Assembly (NCBI GenBank): GCA_016744995.1
Contig: JADGDG010000009.1
Location: 79,932-143,931, forward strand
Source: Gammaproteobacteria bacterium
GTDB taxonomy: Bacteria > Pseudomonadota > Gammaproteobacteria > GRL18
Direction: 5' to 3'
Length of the DNA: 64,000 nt
In this document: piece by piece, positions 8,034-14,337 of the stretch
How positions within the stretch are numbered: position 1 is the first letter of the stretch
Layout: every line of letters starts with the position of its first letter
Position numbers and translations under genes: made by a program
The notes under the pieces: model-generated
The model's input: the letters and a program-made list of their open reading frames with translations, nothing else
Databases searched by the model: none
Told to the model about the DNA's origin: nothing

Positions 8034-8424
8034 AGGTATGAAAAAAATAAATTTGCTAAGTCGTTTTGGATTAGCATTCATTTTTCTTTATCATGGCTTC
8101 TTCCCAAAAATATTTAGTCTAAGTTCAATAGAGGTGGAATTGTCTGAACTTCACGGTATGGGGGAGTATGCAGAGGTTGTTTCACAATTTGCTGGAGTTG
8201 CAGAGATTGTGCTGGGGATTTTAATAATATTTCTTCGAAAAACATTAACCCCTGTATTTACCGCAGGCGGTATGTTATTACTTTTGTTGGTAGACGTGGC
8301 GTATGTTAAACCATCATTGTTAATTGAGGCATTCAATCCTGTATCCATTAATATTTCAGGGATCATATTATGCTGCATAGTATATTTATCACATGTAGAA
8401 ATTACACATAATAAAAGCAATTAA
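8026..8424 (+). CDS. DoxX-like small membrane protein
   Basis: A 132-residue protein with four predicted membrane helices: 'LLSRFGLAFIFLYHGFFP', 'FAGVAEIVLGILIIFL', 'TAGGMLLLLLVDVAYV' and 'ISGIILCCIVYLSHV'. This is the DoxX/DUF-type four-helix layout. I chose the ATG at 8026, inside the end of the DCC gene, because it keeps the first helix close to the N-terminus and allows translational coupling; ATG 8038 is the alternative. Function is unknown. Some DoxX relatives are quinone-linked oxidoreductase subunits, but nothing here proves that. Confidence 0.72.
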   Translation: MIEGMKKINLLSRFGLAFIFLYHGFFPKIFSLSSIEVELSELHGMGEYAEVVSQFAGVAEIVLGILIIFLRKTLTPVFTAGGMLLLLLVDVAYVKPSLLIEAFNPVSINISGIILCCIVYLSHVEITHNKSN

Positions 8425-8460
8425 TGTGGACGAAAAATTGTTTGTTAGGGGAACACATGC

Positions 8461-8583
8461 ATGGTAGATCTTAGTAAAATTTTAGACAGTTTTGATCTAT
8501 CCGCTGTTGTGCTGCCAGACGATAAGCTAAATGCCTGCTATAGATATTTAGAGTACAAAGCTGTCATAGATAAAAAGAATTAA
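8461..8583 (+). CDS. Small hypothetical protein (40 aa)
   Basis: An open frame of 40 codons (MVDLSKILDSFDLSAVV...) that ends 1 nt before the ATG of the endonuclease gene at 8585. GTTAGGGGAACAC provides a plausible ribosome-binding site. The tight junction suggests it is translated with the endonuclease, or at least brings ribosomes to it. No family is recognised. It could be a truncated remnant. Confidence 0.45.
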   Translation: MVDLSKILDSFDLSAVVLPDDKLNACYRYLEYKAVIDKKN

Positions 8584-8584
8584 T

Positions 8585-9370
8585 ATGAGTAGACGAAATA
8601 AAGGCATCTTAGAGTTATTAACTGAATTACCCTGGTGGATAGGTGTTATTTTTTCAGCCATATCTTATATTGGGTTAAAGTGGATTATTCCAGCCATAAA
8701 AATTAATGATCCTTTTCTGAAAGGATTTTCTCAAGCGTTACCTAATATGGCTGAAACAGTTGCAATAATTTTACTCATACCTGCATTAATTTCTGCCTTT
8801 CATGCATGGAGAAAAAAACGTTTACTTGATGATCTCAATGTAAAAAATTCAATCCGTGATCTTTCATGGAAAGAATTTGAAGAAATTATTGCTGAAATGT
8901 TTAGAAGGAAGGGATATACAGTTATTGAAAATGCTGATTTTGGTCCAGATGGTGGCATAGATGTTACATTAATGAAAAATGGTTCCACTTTTTTAGTTCA
9001 ATGCAAACATTGGAAAAAACAAAAAGTTGGAGTTAATATTGTACGAGAAATGTTTGGTGTAATGACAGCAGAAAATGCAACTGGAGTAATGATTATAACA
9101 TCAGGTTTCTTTACACAAGAGGCACAAAATTTTTCAAATGATAAAGCAATTGAATTAATTGATGGAGATCAATTATCATCCCTCCTTGAAGTAGTACAAA
9201 TGAGCAAGAAAAAGCCCCCGGATTCTACAACGAAAAGAAAATTTACAGATACTTGTCCTCAATGTGGTAATCAACTTGTTATTCGCACTGCAAAAAGAGG
9301 GCAGTATTCAGGAAATAAATTTTATGGTTGCTCAAGTTTTCCTCGCTGCAGGTTTACTAAAGCAATCTGA
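8585..9370 (+). CDS. Membrane-anchored Mrr-like restriction endonuclease with topoisomerase-type zinc finger
   Basis: The 261-residue protein starts with two membrane helices ('LPWWIGVIFSAISYIGL' and 'AETVAIILLIPALISAF'). It continues with an Mrr-type nuclease domain: 'LSWKEFEEIIAEMFRRKGY', then the catalytic pattern 'GPDGGIDVTL' with 'FLVQCKHWK' (D...QxK, about residues 122-142). It ends with a four-cysteine finger of the topoisomerase C-terminal type (CPQC at about 222, then GCSSFPRC). Mrr-like enzymes cut modified or foreign DNA. The zinc finger probably binds single-stranded or damaged DNA. It has no methylase partner here, so it is not a classical restriction-modification system. Confidence 0.88.
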   Translation: MSRRNKGILELLTELPWWIGVIFSAISYIGLKWIIPAIKINDPFLKGFSQALPNMAETVAIILLIPALISAFHAWRKKRLLDDLNVKNSIRDLSWKEFEEIIAEMFRRKGYTVIENADFGPDGGIDVTLMKNGSTFLVQCKHWKKQKVGVNIVREMFGVMTAENATGVMIITSGFFTQEAQNFSNDKAIELIDGDQLSSLLEVVQMSKKKPPDSTTKRKFTDTCPQCGNQLVIRTAKRGQYSGNKFYGCSSFPRCRFTKAI

Positions 9371-9382
9371 TGTTAATAAGAA

Positions 9383-9432
9383 AATGCATCAGAGGCAAAA
9401 AGACGCCCCAATGATTTTGGCATTATGCCTAA
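9383..9432 (+). repeat. Dispersed repeat R2, copy 1
   Basis: Short repeat with AATGCATCAGAGGCAAAAAG and ATGATTTTGGCATTATG. Copies are at 10771-10816 and 12135-12183. In one frame all three encode a similar peptide of the form SEAK(K/R)xPxDFxIM, which suggests that R2 is the tail of an older gene left at cassette borders. Here it lies directly upstream of the secreted-protein gene. Confidence 0.7.
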
Positions 9433-9445
9433 TAGAGTAAAGTTT

Positions 9446-10009
9446 ATGAAAAAAATATTTACAGTAATACTTGCCTTTTTTGGAATAAATTTTCAGGCTC
9501 AGGCCGCTCAAGAGACACCAGAAATACAATCAGTCATTGATAGTCTGCGCTCAATGGCATTAAATTTAAAAGCAGAGGATCTTGGGTTGTCTCCAAAAAA
9601 TTACCCAAATGAAGTTTGGGGTATTCTTATGGAAACTGGCTTCAAAAATGATAGTTACACTTTATTAGTTTTGGCTGATGGAACAACTAGTTTATATTTT
9701 AGCAATGGAGGTGGTATTATTGGTGCTGGTACACATGAGACTGTTAAAAAGGCCAGTTTAAATTTATTAATAGAAGCAAACCATTTTCAGTCGAAAACAA
9801 AATCAACATTAACTTTTCCATACCCAATAGAGGGTGAAGTTAAATTTTATCTTATTGGGTATGGTGGCATAACAACATATTCAGCTAGGGAACAAACTCT
9901 TGGAGAAAATAAAGATCAATTGTCCCAATTATTTTATGCTACGCATATGGTAATTACGGAACTTAGGAAAGTTGAAGAATCAAAGCACAAATTAACAGAC
10001 CACCCATAA
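9446..10009 (+). CDS. Secreted hypothetical protein
   Basis: A 187-residue protein with a clear Sec signal peptide ('MKKIFTVILAFFGINFQAQA', cleavage after AQA). I start it at 9446 rather than at the upstream in-frame ATG at 9425, because the signal peptide begins there and 9425 lies in repeat R2. The mature part contains 'GWGILMETGF'-like text ('EVWGILMETGFKNDSYTLL') and 'YFSNGGGIIGAGTHETV', which recalls small periplasmic proteins of unknown function. The stop codon lies inside repeat R1 copy 2. R2 at the 5' side and R1 at the 3' side frame the gene as a cassette. Confidence 0.75.
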   Translation: MKKIFTVILAFFGINFQAQAAQETPEIQSVIDSLRSMALNLKAEDLGLSPKNYPNEVWGILMETGFKNDSYTLLVLADGTTSLYFSNGGGIIGAGTHETVKKASLNLLIEANHFQSKTKSTLTFPYPIEGEVKFYLIGYGGITTYSAREQTLGENKDQLSQLFYATHMVITELRKVEESKHKLTDHP

Positions 10010-10040
10010 AATGAAGATTATAAATTATTAATATTTCTGG
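9991..10040 (+). repeat. Dispersed repeat R1, copy 2
   Basis: ATTAACAGACCACCCATAAA followed by ATGAAGATTATAAATTATTA. It overlaps the last codons and stop of the secreted-protein gene. Sequence from here to the parDE promoter (10041-10172) shows no gene. Confidence 0.8.
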
Positions 10041-10172
10041 AATAAAATTGTGTCCTGTATGCGCTCTACCATGAGAGCTTTGATCACACTCTACATAAAA
10101 TACATCAGTACCCAAAAATAGACTTTAAGTGCATAGTTATGGAAATCAACAGAATATAAGCATTTCAAAATA

Positions 10173-10210
10173 TTGATCATGGTGCAGTTGTGGTGTAATA
10201 TTGAACCACA
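10173..10210 (+). promoter_or_regulatory. Candidate promoter/operator of the ParDE-like operon
   Basis: TTGATC (10173-10178) and TAATAT (10196-10201) are spaced 17 bp and fit a sigma-70 promoter. A 6-bp inverted repeat TGTGGT (10189-10194)/ACCACA (10205-10210) brackets the -10 box, as expected for autorepression by a ParD antitoxin. Assigned by inspection. Confidence 0.5.
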
Positions 10211-10231
10211 TGTTATTTTGGAGTACATTTT

Positions 10232-10471
10232 ATGCGAAGACAAAGTATCTCGTTTACACCACCAAATGATAAGTGGTTGAAAACACAGGTTGACAGTGAA
10301 GAATTTACTAGCAAAAGTGAAGTAGTAAATGACCTCATCCGAAAAGCCCGCAAAATTGAATCAATTCAAGAGTATTTAATTCAGGCAGAAAAAAGCGGAT
10401 TTACTCAACAATCTCAAGCTGAAATTCTTAAAGAAATCAAGGATGAAGCAAAGCATAATGGGGATTTATAA
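10232..10471 (+). CDS. parD: ParD-family antitoxin
   Basis: A 79-residue ribbon-helix-helix protein: 'RRQSISFTPPNDKWLKTQV' (strand) then 'FTSKSEVVNDLIRKAR' (helices), and an acidic/charged tail with 'LIQAEKSGFTQQS', the typical ParD toxin-binding segment. A TTGGAG ribosome-binding site precedes the start. Its end overlaps the ParE gene by 14 nt. Confidence 0.9.
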   Translation: MRRQSISFTPPNDKWLKTQVDSEEFTSKSEVVNDLIRKARKIESIQEYLIQAEKSGFTQQSQAEILKEIKDEAKHNGDL

Positions 10472-10748
10472 GCTAAGTGAAAATGCAAAATCAGACCTAA
10501 AACGAATCTACATGCAGGGTCTTCGTATGTACGGTGAAACTCAGGCTGATAAATACTTTAATGATTTTTTTGAAAGATTTAATCAATTAGCAGAACAGCC
10601 ACTGCTTTATCCTGCTGTTGATGAAATCCGTTTAGGATACAGACGTAGTATTTGTGGTGTAGATAATATTTATTATCGTATTTCATCAGGAAATTCAGTA
10701 GAAATAATGGCTATCATTGGTCACCAAGACACCAGCAAGTGGCTTTGA
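10458..10748 (+). CDS. parE: ParE-family toxin
   Basis: A 96-residue protein with the ParE pattern 'YKLSENAKSDLKRIYMQG', 'GETQADKYFNDFFERF', 'GYRRSICGVDNIYYRI' and the C-terminal 'IMAIIGHQD'. ParE toxins inhibit DNA gyrase. The start at 10458 (overlapping parD) is preferred to the in-frame ATG at 10443, because family members begin just before the 'YKLS' segment. Repeat R2 copy 2 follows the stop after 22 bp. Confidence 0.9.
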   Translation: MGIYKLSENAKSDLKRIYMQGLRMYGETQADKYFNDFFERFNQLAEQPLLYPAVDEIRLGYRRSICGVDNIYYRISSGNSVEIMAIIGHQDTSKWL

Positions 10749-10770
10749 CTATAAAAAGAGCTATCAAGAA

Positions 10771-10816
10771 AATGTATCCGAGGCAAAAAAACACCCTGAT
10801 GATTTTGACATTATGT
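10771..10816 (+). repeat. Dispersed repeat R2, copy 2
   Basis: AATGTATCCGAGGCAAAAAA and ATGATTTTGACATTATG, upstream of the histidine-phosphatase gene. In one frame it reads NVSEAKKHPDDFDIMF and then a stop. It matches copy 1 at most positions. Confidence 0.7.
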
Positions 10817-10830
10817 TTTAAAGGTGAAAA

Positions 10831-11397
10831 ATGAAAATCATCTTACTCAGACACGGAAAACCTATTGTTCCATCACTAAAAAAAGTAAATGCATCTGCTT
10901 TTTATGAGTGGGTAAGAGAATATAATGCTTCTGGTTTATGTTCATCATCTAAACCAACACTACAGGCATTAAGTTGTGCCAAAGAATGCAATGCTATCGT
11001 TTGCAGTGACTTACCAAGGTCAATAGAATCTGCAAAAGCATTAAATGCAGAAAATATTGTTTTATCTAATGCCATATTTAACGAGGCAGGTTTACCCGTT
11101 GCTAATTGGCACACATTAAAATTATCACCTCAAACGTGGGCAATTACATTTAGGATACTCTGGTTGCTGGGTTATTCTAGAAATTCTGAATCATTTAAAG
11201 AAGCAAAATCAAGAGCAATAGAAGCGGTTAAAAAACTTACAGAAGTAGCCAATAAGTATGAAAACGTATTGTTTGTGGGTCATGGAGTTTATAATCGTAT
11301 TTTAGCTAATGAACTAAGAAGGTCAGGTTGGTCTGGCCCAAAGAACCCAGGCTCAAAACATTGGAGCTTTGGCGTTTACAAACAAATAGAAACATAA
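10831..11397 (+). CDS. Histidine phosphatase superfamily protein
   Basis: A 188-residue protein with the N-terminal RHG catalytic motif ('MKIILLRHGKP'), 'AIVCSDLPRSIESAKAL' (second Arg pocket) and the C-terminal catalytic 'VLFVGHGVYNRIL'. The superfamily includes phosphoglycerate mutases, SixA-like protein phosphatases and small-molecule phosphatases; the substrate is unknown. It is framed by R2 (5') and R1 (3'), like the secreted-protein gene, so it is likely a cassette cargo gene. An AAAGGTG ribosome-binding site supports the start. It differs from the phosphatase at 43581-44120. Confidence 0.85.
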   Translation: MKIILLRHGKPIVPSLKKVNASAFYEWVREYNASGLCSSSKPTLQALSCAKECNAIVCSDLPRSIESAKALNAENIVLSNAIFNEAGLPVANWHTLKLSPQTWAITFRILWLLGYSRNSESFKEAKSRAIEAVKKLTEVANKYENVLFVGHGVYNRILANELRRSGWSGPKNPGSKHWSFGVYKQIET

Positions 11398-11420
11398 TCA
11401 GATTTAGGAAGTGGATCACT

Positions 11421-11462
11421 GATTAACAGGCCACCCATAAAATGAAGATTATAAATCATTAG
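11421..11462 (+). repeat. Dispersed repeat R1, copy 3
   Basis: GATTAACAGGCCACCCATAA then AATGAAGATTATAAATCATT. It lies 24 bp after the phosphatase stop and abuts the promoter of the HigBA-like locus. Confidence 0.8.
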
Positions 11463-11463
11463 T

Positions 11464-11492
11464 TTGACAAACATACTCCATTGGAGTATGTT
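11464..11492 (+). promoter_or_regulatory. HigBA-like promoter with embedded palindromic operator
   Basis: TTGACA (11464-11469) and TATGTT (11487-11492) are spaced exactly 17 bp. The spacer carries a perfect inverted repeat with 10-bp arms, ACATACTCCA-T-TGGAGTATGT (11471-11491). Bound antitoxin would cover the whole promoter. The predicted transcription start (about 7 nt after the -10) falls on or next to the toxin ATG at 11499, so the mRNA may be leaderless. Confidence 0.65.
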
Positions 11493-11498
11493 AATTCT

Positions 11499-11831
11499 AT
11501 GGTTACTATTGCAGAAACTGAGCAATTTCAAAAGAAAGTTTCCCAACTTCTCAGTGAATCTGAGAAAGAAGACTTAATTTCTTACCTTTCTGACAATCCA
11601 AATTCTGGAGATTTAATTCAGGGAACAGGTGGGGTTCGAAAGCTTCGTTGGGCTAGGCGTGGCATGGGAAAAAGTAGTGGTACCAGAGTTATTTATTATC
11701 ACCATAGTGAAATGATGCCATTATATATTTTGACCATATTTGGAAAGAATGAAAAATCTAATTTATCTATGAATGAAAAACAAATGTTGTCAAAAGCAGT
11801 AAAACTCCTTATTAGATATTGGAGGCATTAA
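11499..11831 (+). CDS. HigB2-like RelE-family toxin
   Basis: A 110-residue protein typical of the toxin-first RelE branch: 'VTIAETEQFQKKVSQLL', 'LIQGTGGVRKLRWARRGMGK' and 'RVIYYHHSEMMPLYILTIFG'. These toxins are ribosome-dependent mRNases. I use ATG 11499; the upstream in-frame TTG at 11481 lies inside the operator. The antitoxin starts 1 nt after the stop. Confidence 0.88.
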   Translation: MVTIAETEQFQKKVSQLLSESEKEDLISYLSDNPNSGDLIQGTGGVRKLRWARRGMGKSSGTRVIYYHHSEMMPLYILTIFGKNEKSNLSMNEKQMLSKAVKLLIRYWRH

Positions 11832-11832
11832 A

Positions 11833-12120
11833 ATGAGTAAAGCATTTGAAGAAATTTATGCAGGATTAAATGAAGCAATTGATCATGCAAAAGGCAAAAA
11901 AACAAAAGTCATTGAACATACAGGAACACCTGTCGATGTTAAAGCTATTCGAGCAAAAACAGGGATGAGCCAACAACAATTTTGTGCAACATTTGGTATT
12001 TCGCTTGGTACTTTACGTCATTGGGAGCAAGGATTAAGAACTCCCAGAGGAACAGCGTTAGTTCTACTTAGGGTTGTTGACAAAAACCCTACAGCAGTCA
12101 TTGATGCTATTGCAAGTTAA
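11833..12120 (+). CDS. HigA2-like XRE-family antitoxin
   Basis: A 95-residue helix-turn-helix protein: 'VDVKAIRAKTGMSQQQFCAT' and 'FGISLGTLRHWEQGLRTPRG' make up the XRE DNA-binding domain in its C-terminal half, as in HigA2/NadS antitoxins. A GGAGG ribosome-binding site lies in the end of the toxin gene. It most likely represses its own promoter through the palindrome at 11471-11491. Confidence 0.9.
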   Translation: MSKAFEEIYAGLNEAIDHAKGKKTKVIEHTGTPVDVKAIRAKTGMSQQQFCATFGISLGTLRHWEQGLRTPRGTALVLLRVVDKNPTAVIDAIAS

Positions 12121-12131
12121 GTACTAAATTC

Positions 12132-12263
12132 ATGGCACAACCAGAAACAAAAAGATGCAACAGTGATTTTGAGGTTATGCCTATAGAAGAAAACAATGCC
12201 ATTTTTATATTGGCCATTATGAATTTCCATCGCCTCCCAGATTATTGGAAACACAGAAACTAA
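12132..12263 (+). pseudogene. Remnant of a RelE/ParE-like gene 3' end (includes repeat R2 copy 3)
   Basis: A 43-codon open frame whose first part is R2 copy 3 (12135-12183, 'AQPETKRCNSDFEVMP'). The rest, 'AIFILAIMNFHRLPDYWKHR', resembles the C-terminal strand and tail of ParE/RelE toxins, which often end in (R)xPDYWK. No N-terminal toxin part or antitoxin is present. It is probably a decayed gene end, and it suggests what repeat R2 originally was. Confidence 0.5.
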
Positions 12264-12293
12264 AAATTACCGAACCAGAAAATCATCCGAGCT

Positions 12294-12761
12294 ATGAAAA
12301 TACTAATACGCATATCTTTAATATTATTTTTTTGGTATTTGGCTACTGTTTTCATACACCTCTGTATATATGACTTTGGAATACAACTATTTATACCATT
12401 CGTTGATTTCAGATGGTTTGCCACAGTTATATATTTATTTATTTTCAGTTGGTTAAGTCAATATAGCTACTATCTTAACAAAAGCCGATTAAAGAGAGTA
12501 AGTATATATGCAGCAGCACTATTGTCATTTTCTTCAATACTTCTCGTTACACAAAAAGAATCAATTGTACTAGCTATGATTACTGAATTATCTGATGAAA
12601 CAATCAAGGAAAAGGCAGTTCAATGTAATCCTGACTGGGTAGCAGATGTTTATTCAAAACCTCAATCAGGCGCATCTGATTTTGCTCATTCCGAATGGAA
12701 ATGGGGCTTATACCACGACCTTATATACTATTGTTCAGTAAGAAGTGGTAAAGATGTATAG
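12294..12761 (+). CDS. Hypothetical membrane protein
   Basis: The 155-residue protein has three predicted N-terminal membrane helices ('ISLILFFWYLATVFIHL', 'WFATVIYLFIFSWL' and 'VSIYAAALLSFSSILLV'). A roughly 65-residue soluble C-terminus follows with two cysteines ('VQCNPDW', 'YYCSVRS'), which could be periplasmic. I do not recognise a family. It is AT-rich and flanked by cassette-type genes. Confidence 0.65.
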   Translation: MKILIRISLILFFWYLATVFIHLCIYDFGIQLFIPFVDFRWFATVIYLFIFSWLSQYSYYLNKSRLKRVSIYAAALLSFSSILLVTQKESIVLAMITELSDETIKEKAVQCNPDWVADVYSKPQSGASDFAHSEWKWGLYHDLIYYCSVRSGKDV

Positions 12762-12943
12762 TGATAAGCTGCAGCGGATTGCCAAAATAAGGCATAACAA
12801 ATACACACAGTTGGATGAGTAATTAAGACATCGACAACTTCAAAATTACTTGCTGACAAGCCTGATTTTTATTTAAAACTGGTATTAGAATATATAAAAA
12901 TAACAAATTAGCATATATCTGAATAAAATAAAAAGCTGAGCCA

Positions 12944-13462
12944 ATGAAAAACAAACAAATAAACTTAATCATATTTTGCTTTTTAACTGTCAATTGCATT
13001 CTATTTAACACTCAATTGACTTATGCTGAAGTGAAAAAAAGCAGCTATATTAAAAATATAGAACAACAAATTTTAGAAATGGAGGCTGAACTTGAAGCAC
13101 AAAATACTACCTATAGAAAGAGAGGAAAACAAGAACAATCATTTTTAAAAAATACTGATTATGCTACAAAGAAATATTTAAAAAAATGTGAGAAAAAAAT
13201 TACAGTTATTGGAAATAGCTTCATAGACCGGAATGAAATCAAAAAACAAAATTTGACTGGTGAACTGTTAATTGAAATTGTGTTAAATCCCGATGGCAGT
13301 GTTTTTTCATTTGATATAATTAAATCTTCTGGAAATAAACATTTGAAAAATATTGTCAAGCAAATTATGCAAGAAGTATCACCTTTTGAAGCAATACCAA
13401 AAAATGTATTAAAAAATAATAAACGATTTGTTTTTAAACGAAGCTGGGTATTTGTACAATAA
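12944..13462 (+). CDS. Exported protein with TonB C-terminal-like domain
   Basis: A 172-residue protein with a signal peptide ('INLIIFCFLTVNCILF...TYA'), a short coiled-coil region ('NIEQQILEMEAELEAQ') and a C-terminal domain that reads like the TonB C-terminus: 'GELLIEIVLNPDGSVFSF', 'IKSSGNKHLKNIVKQI' and 'VSPFEAIP'. It lacks the cytoplasmic start and proline-rich spacer of a true TonB, and no ExbB/ExbD genes are near. It may be a cassette-borne TonB-domain protein of unknown role. Confidence 0.7.
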   Translation: MKNKQINLIIFCFLTVNCILFNTQLTYAEVKKSSYIKNIEQQILEMEAELEAQNTTYRKRGKQEQSFLKNTDYATKKYLKKCEKKITVIGNSFIDRNEIKKQNLTGELLIEIVLNPDGSVFSFDIIKSSGNKHLKNIVKQIMQEVSPFEAIPKNVLKNNKRFVFKRSWVFVQ

Positions 13463-13517
13463 AATATTACAGCTCTTACTCCAAAAATTTTTACAATAAA
13501 CCAACTTTGAGAAATAA

Positions 13518-14276
13518 ATGAGCTTCTTAAGACTATTTATATTATTTGTAATTTCTATTAACTTGCATGCACAAGAAGGCAAGATTGAAGAACTTTACAG
13601 GTTAAACAATATTAAAGGCTCAATACTTATTGAATCAGCTGATGGTAAAAATAACTATCAATATAACGTTAATGATAAAGAAAGTTTTATACCTGCATCT
13701 ACTTTTAAAATTCCCAATACGCTTATTATATTAGAAGAAGGCTTGCTCCAGGATCAAATGGAGACTATTACATGGGATGGTAAAGAACGAGAATATGCAC
13801 CATGGAATAAAGATCAAACTCTTAAGAGTGCCTTTCAATATTCATGCGTGTGGTGCTATCAGCGTTTTGCAAGAAAAGTTGGTGATAAAAAATATCATGA
13901 GTATTTACATCAATTTGATTATGGAAATCTTTTAACAGGTGATGATATTGCTCGTTTTTGGTTAGATGGAAAATTAAGGATCTCTGTTAAAGATCAAATA
14001 AGGTTTTTGCGGAAAGTGTATACCGAAGATCTCCCTGTACAAAAAGCTCATATTAAAACGCTCAAAAGCATAATGTTATCAGAAGAGCATAACAACTATA
14101 AAGTTTGGTCAAAGACAGGCTGGTCAGGAAAAGATGGTTGGTATGTGGGCTACCTGATCATTGATAATAAAACATGGTTTTTTGCCAATCATATAGAGAT
14201 AAACAAAAAATCGGATTTGGGGTTTCGAAAAGAACTTACAATGGAAACACTTAAAGCTTTAGATATTATCCAATAA
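13518..14276 (+). CDS. Class D (OXA-type) beta-lactamase
   Basis: The 252-residue protein carries all class D landmarks in order: a signal peptide ('FLRLFILFVISINLHAQ'), active-site STFK ('PASTFKIPN', about residue 63), SxV ('YSCVWC', about 110), YGN ('FDYGNLL', about 135), KTG ('WSKTGWSG', about 196) and 'DGWYVGYL'. Such enzymes hydrolyse beta-lactam antibiotics in the periplasm through a carbamylated lysine. It is the last gene of the AT-rich accessory stretch, which suggests horizontal acquisition. The spectrum of substrates cannot be inferred. A weak ribosome-binding site (GAGAAA) precedes the ATG. Confidence 0.93.
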   Translation: MSFLRLFILFVISINLHAQEGKIEELYRLNNIKGSILIESADGKNNYQYNVNDKESFIPASTFKIPNTLIILEEGLLQDQMETITWDGKEREYAPWNKDQTLKSAFQYSCVWCYQRFARKVGDKKYHEYLHQFDYGNLLTGDDIARFWLDGKLRISVKDQIRFLRKVYTEDLPVQKAHIKTLKSIMLSEEHNNYKVWSKTGWSGKDGWYVGYLIIDNKTWFFANHIEINKKSDLGFRKELTMETLKALDIIQ

Positions 14277-14337
14277 CAACAGCTATAATAAGGCAATTAA
14301 AAATCGTCCACATAAAGGGTGTTTATGCTGCCTATAC

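Noticed and set aside
12780..12860. Possible attC beginning GGCATAACAA
   Set aside because: No matching GTTRRRY end or convincing internal palindrome was found downstream.
14288..14337. Folded recombination site between the beta-lactamase and decarboxylase genes (AGGCA ... CATAAA/TTTATG ... TGCCT)
   Set aside because: The nested stems are short and also fit a weak terminator between convergent genes; there are no flanking core-site words.
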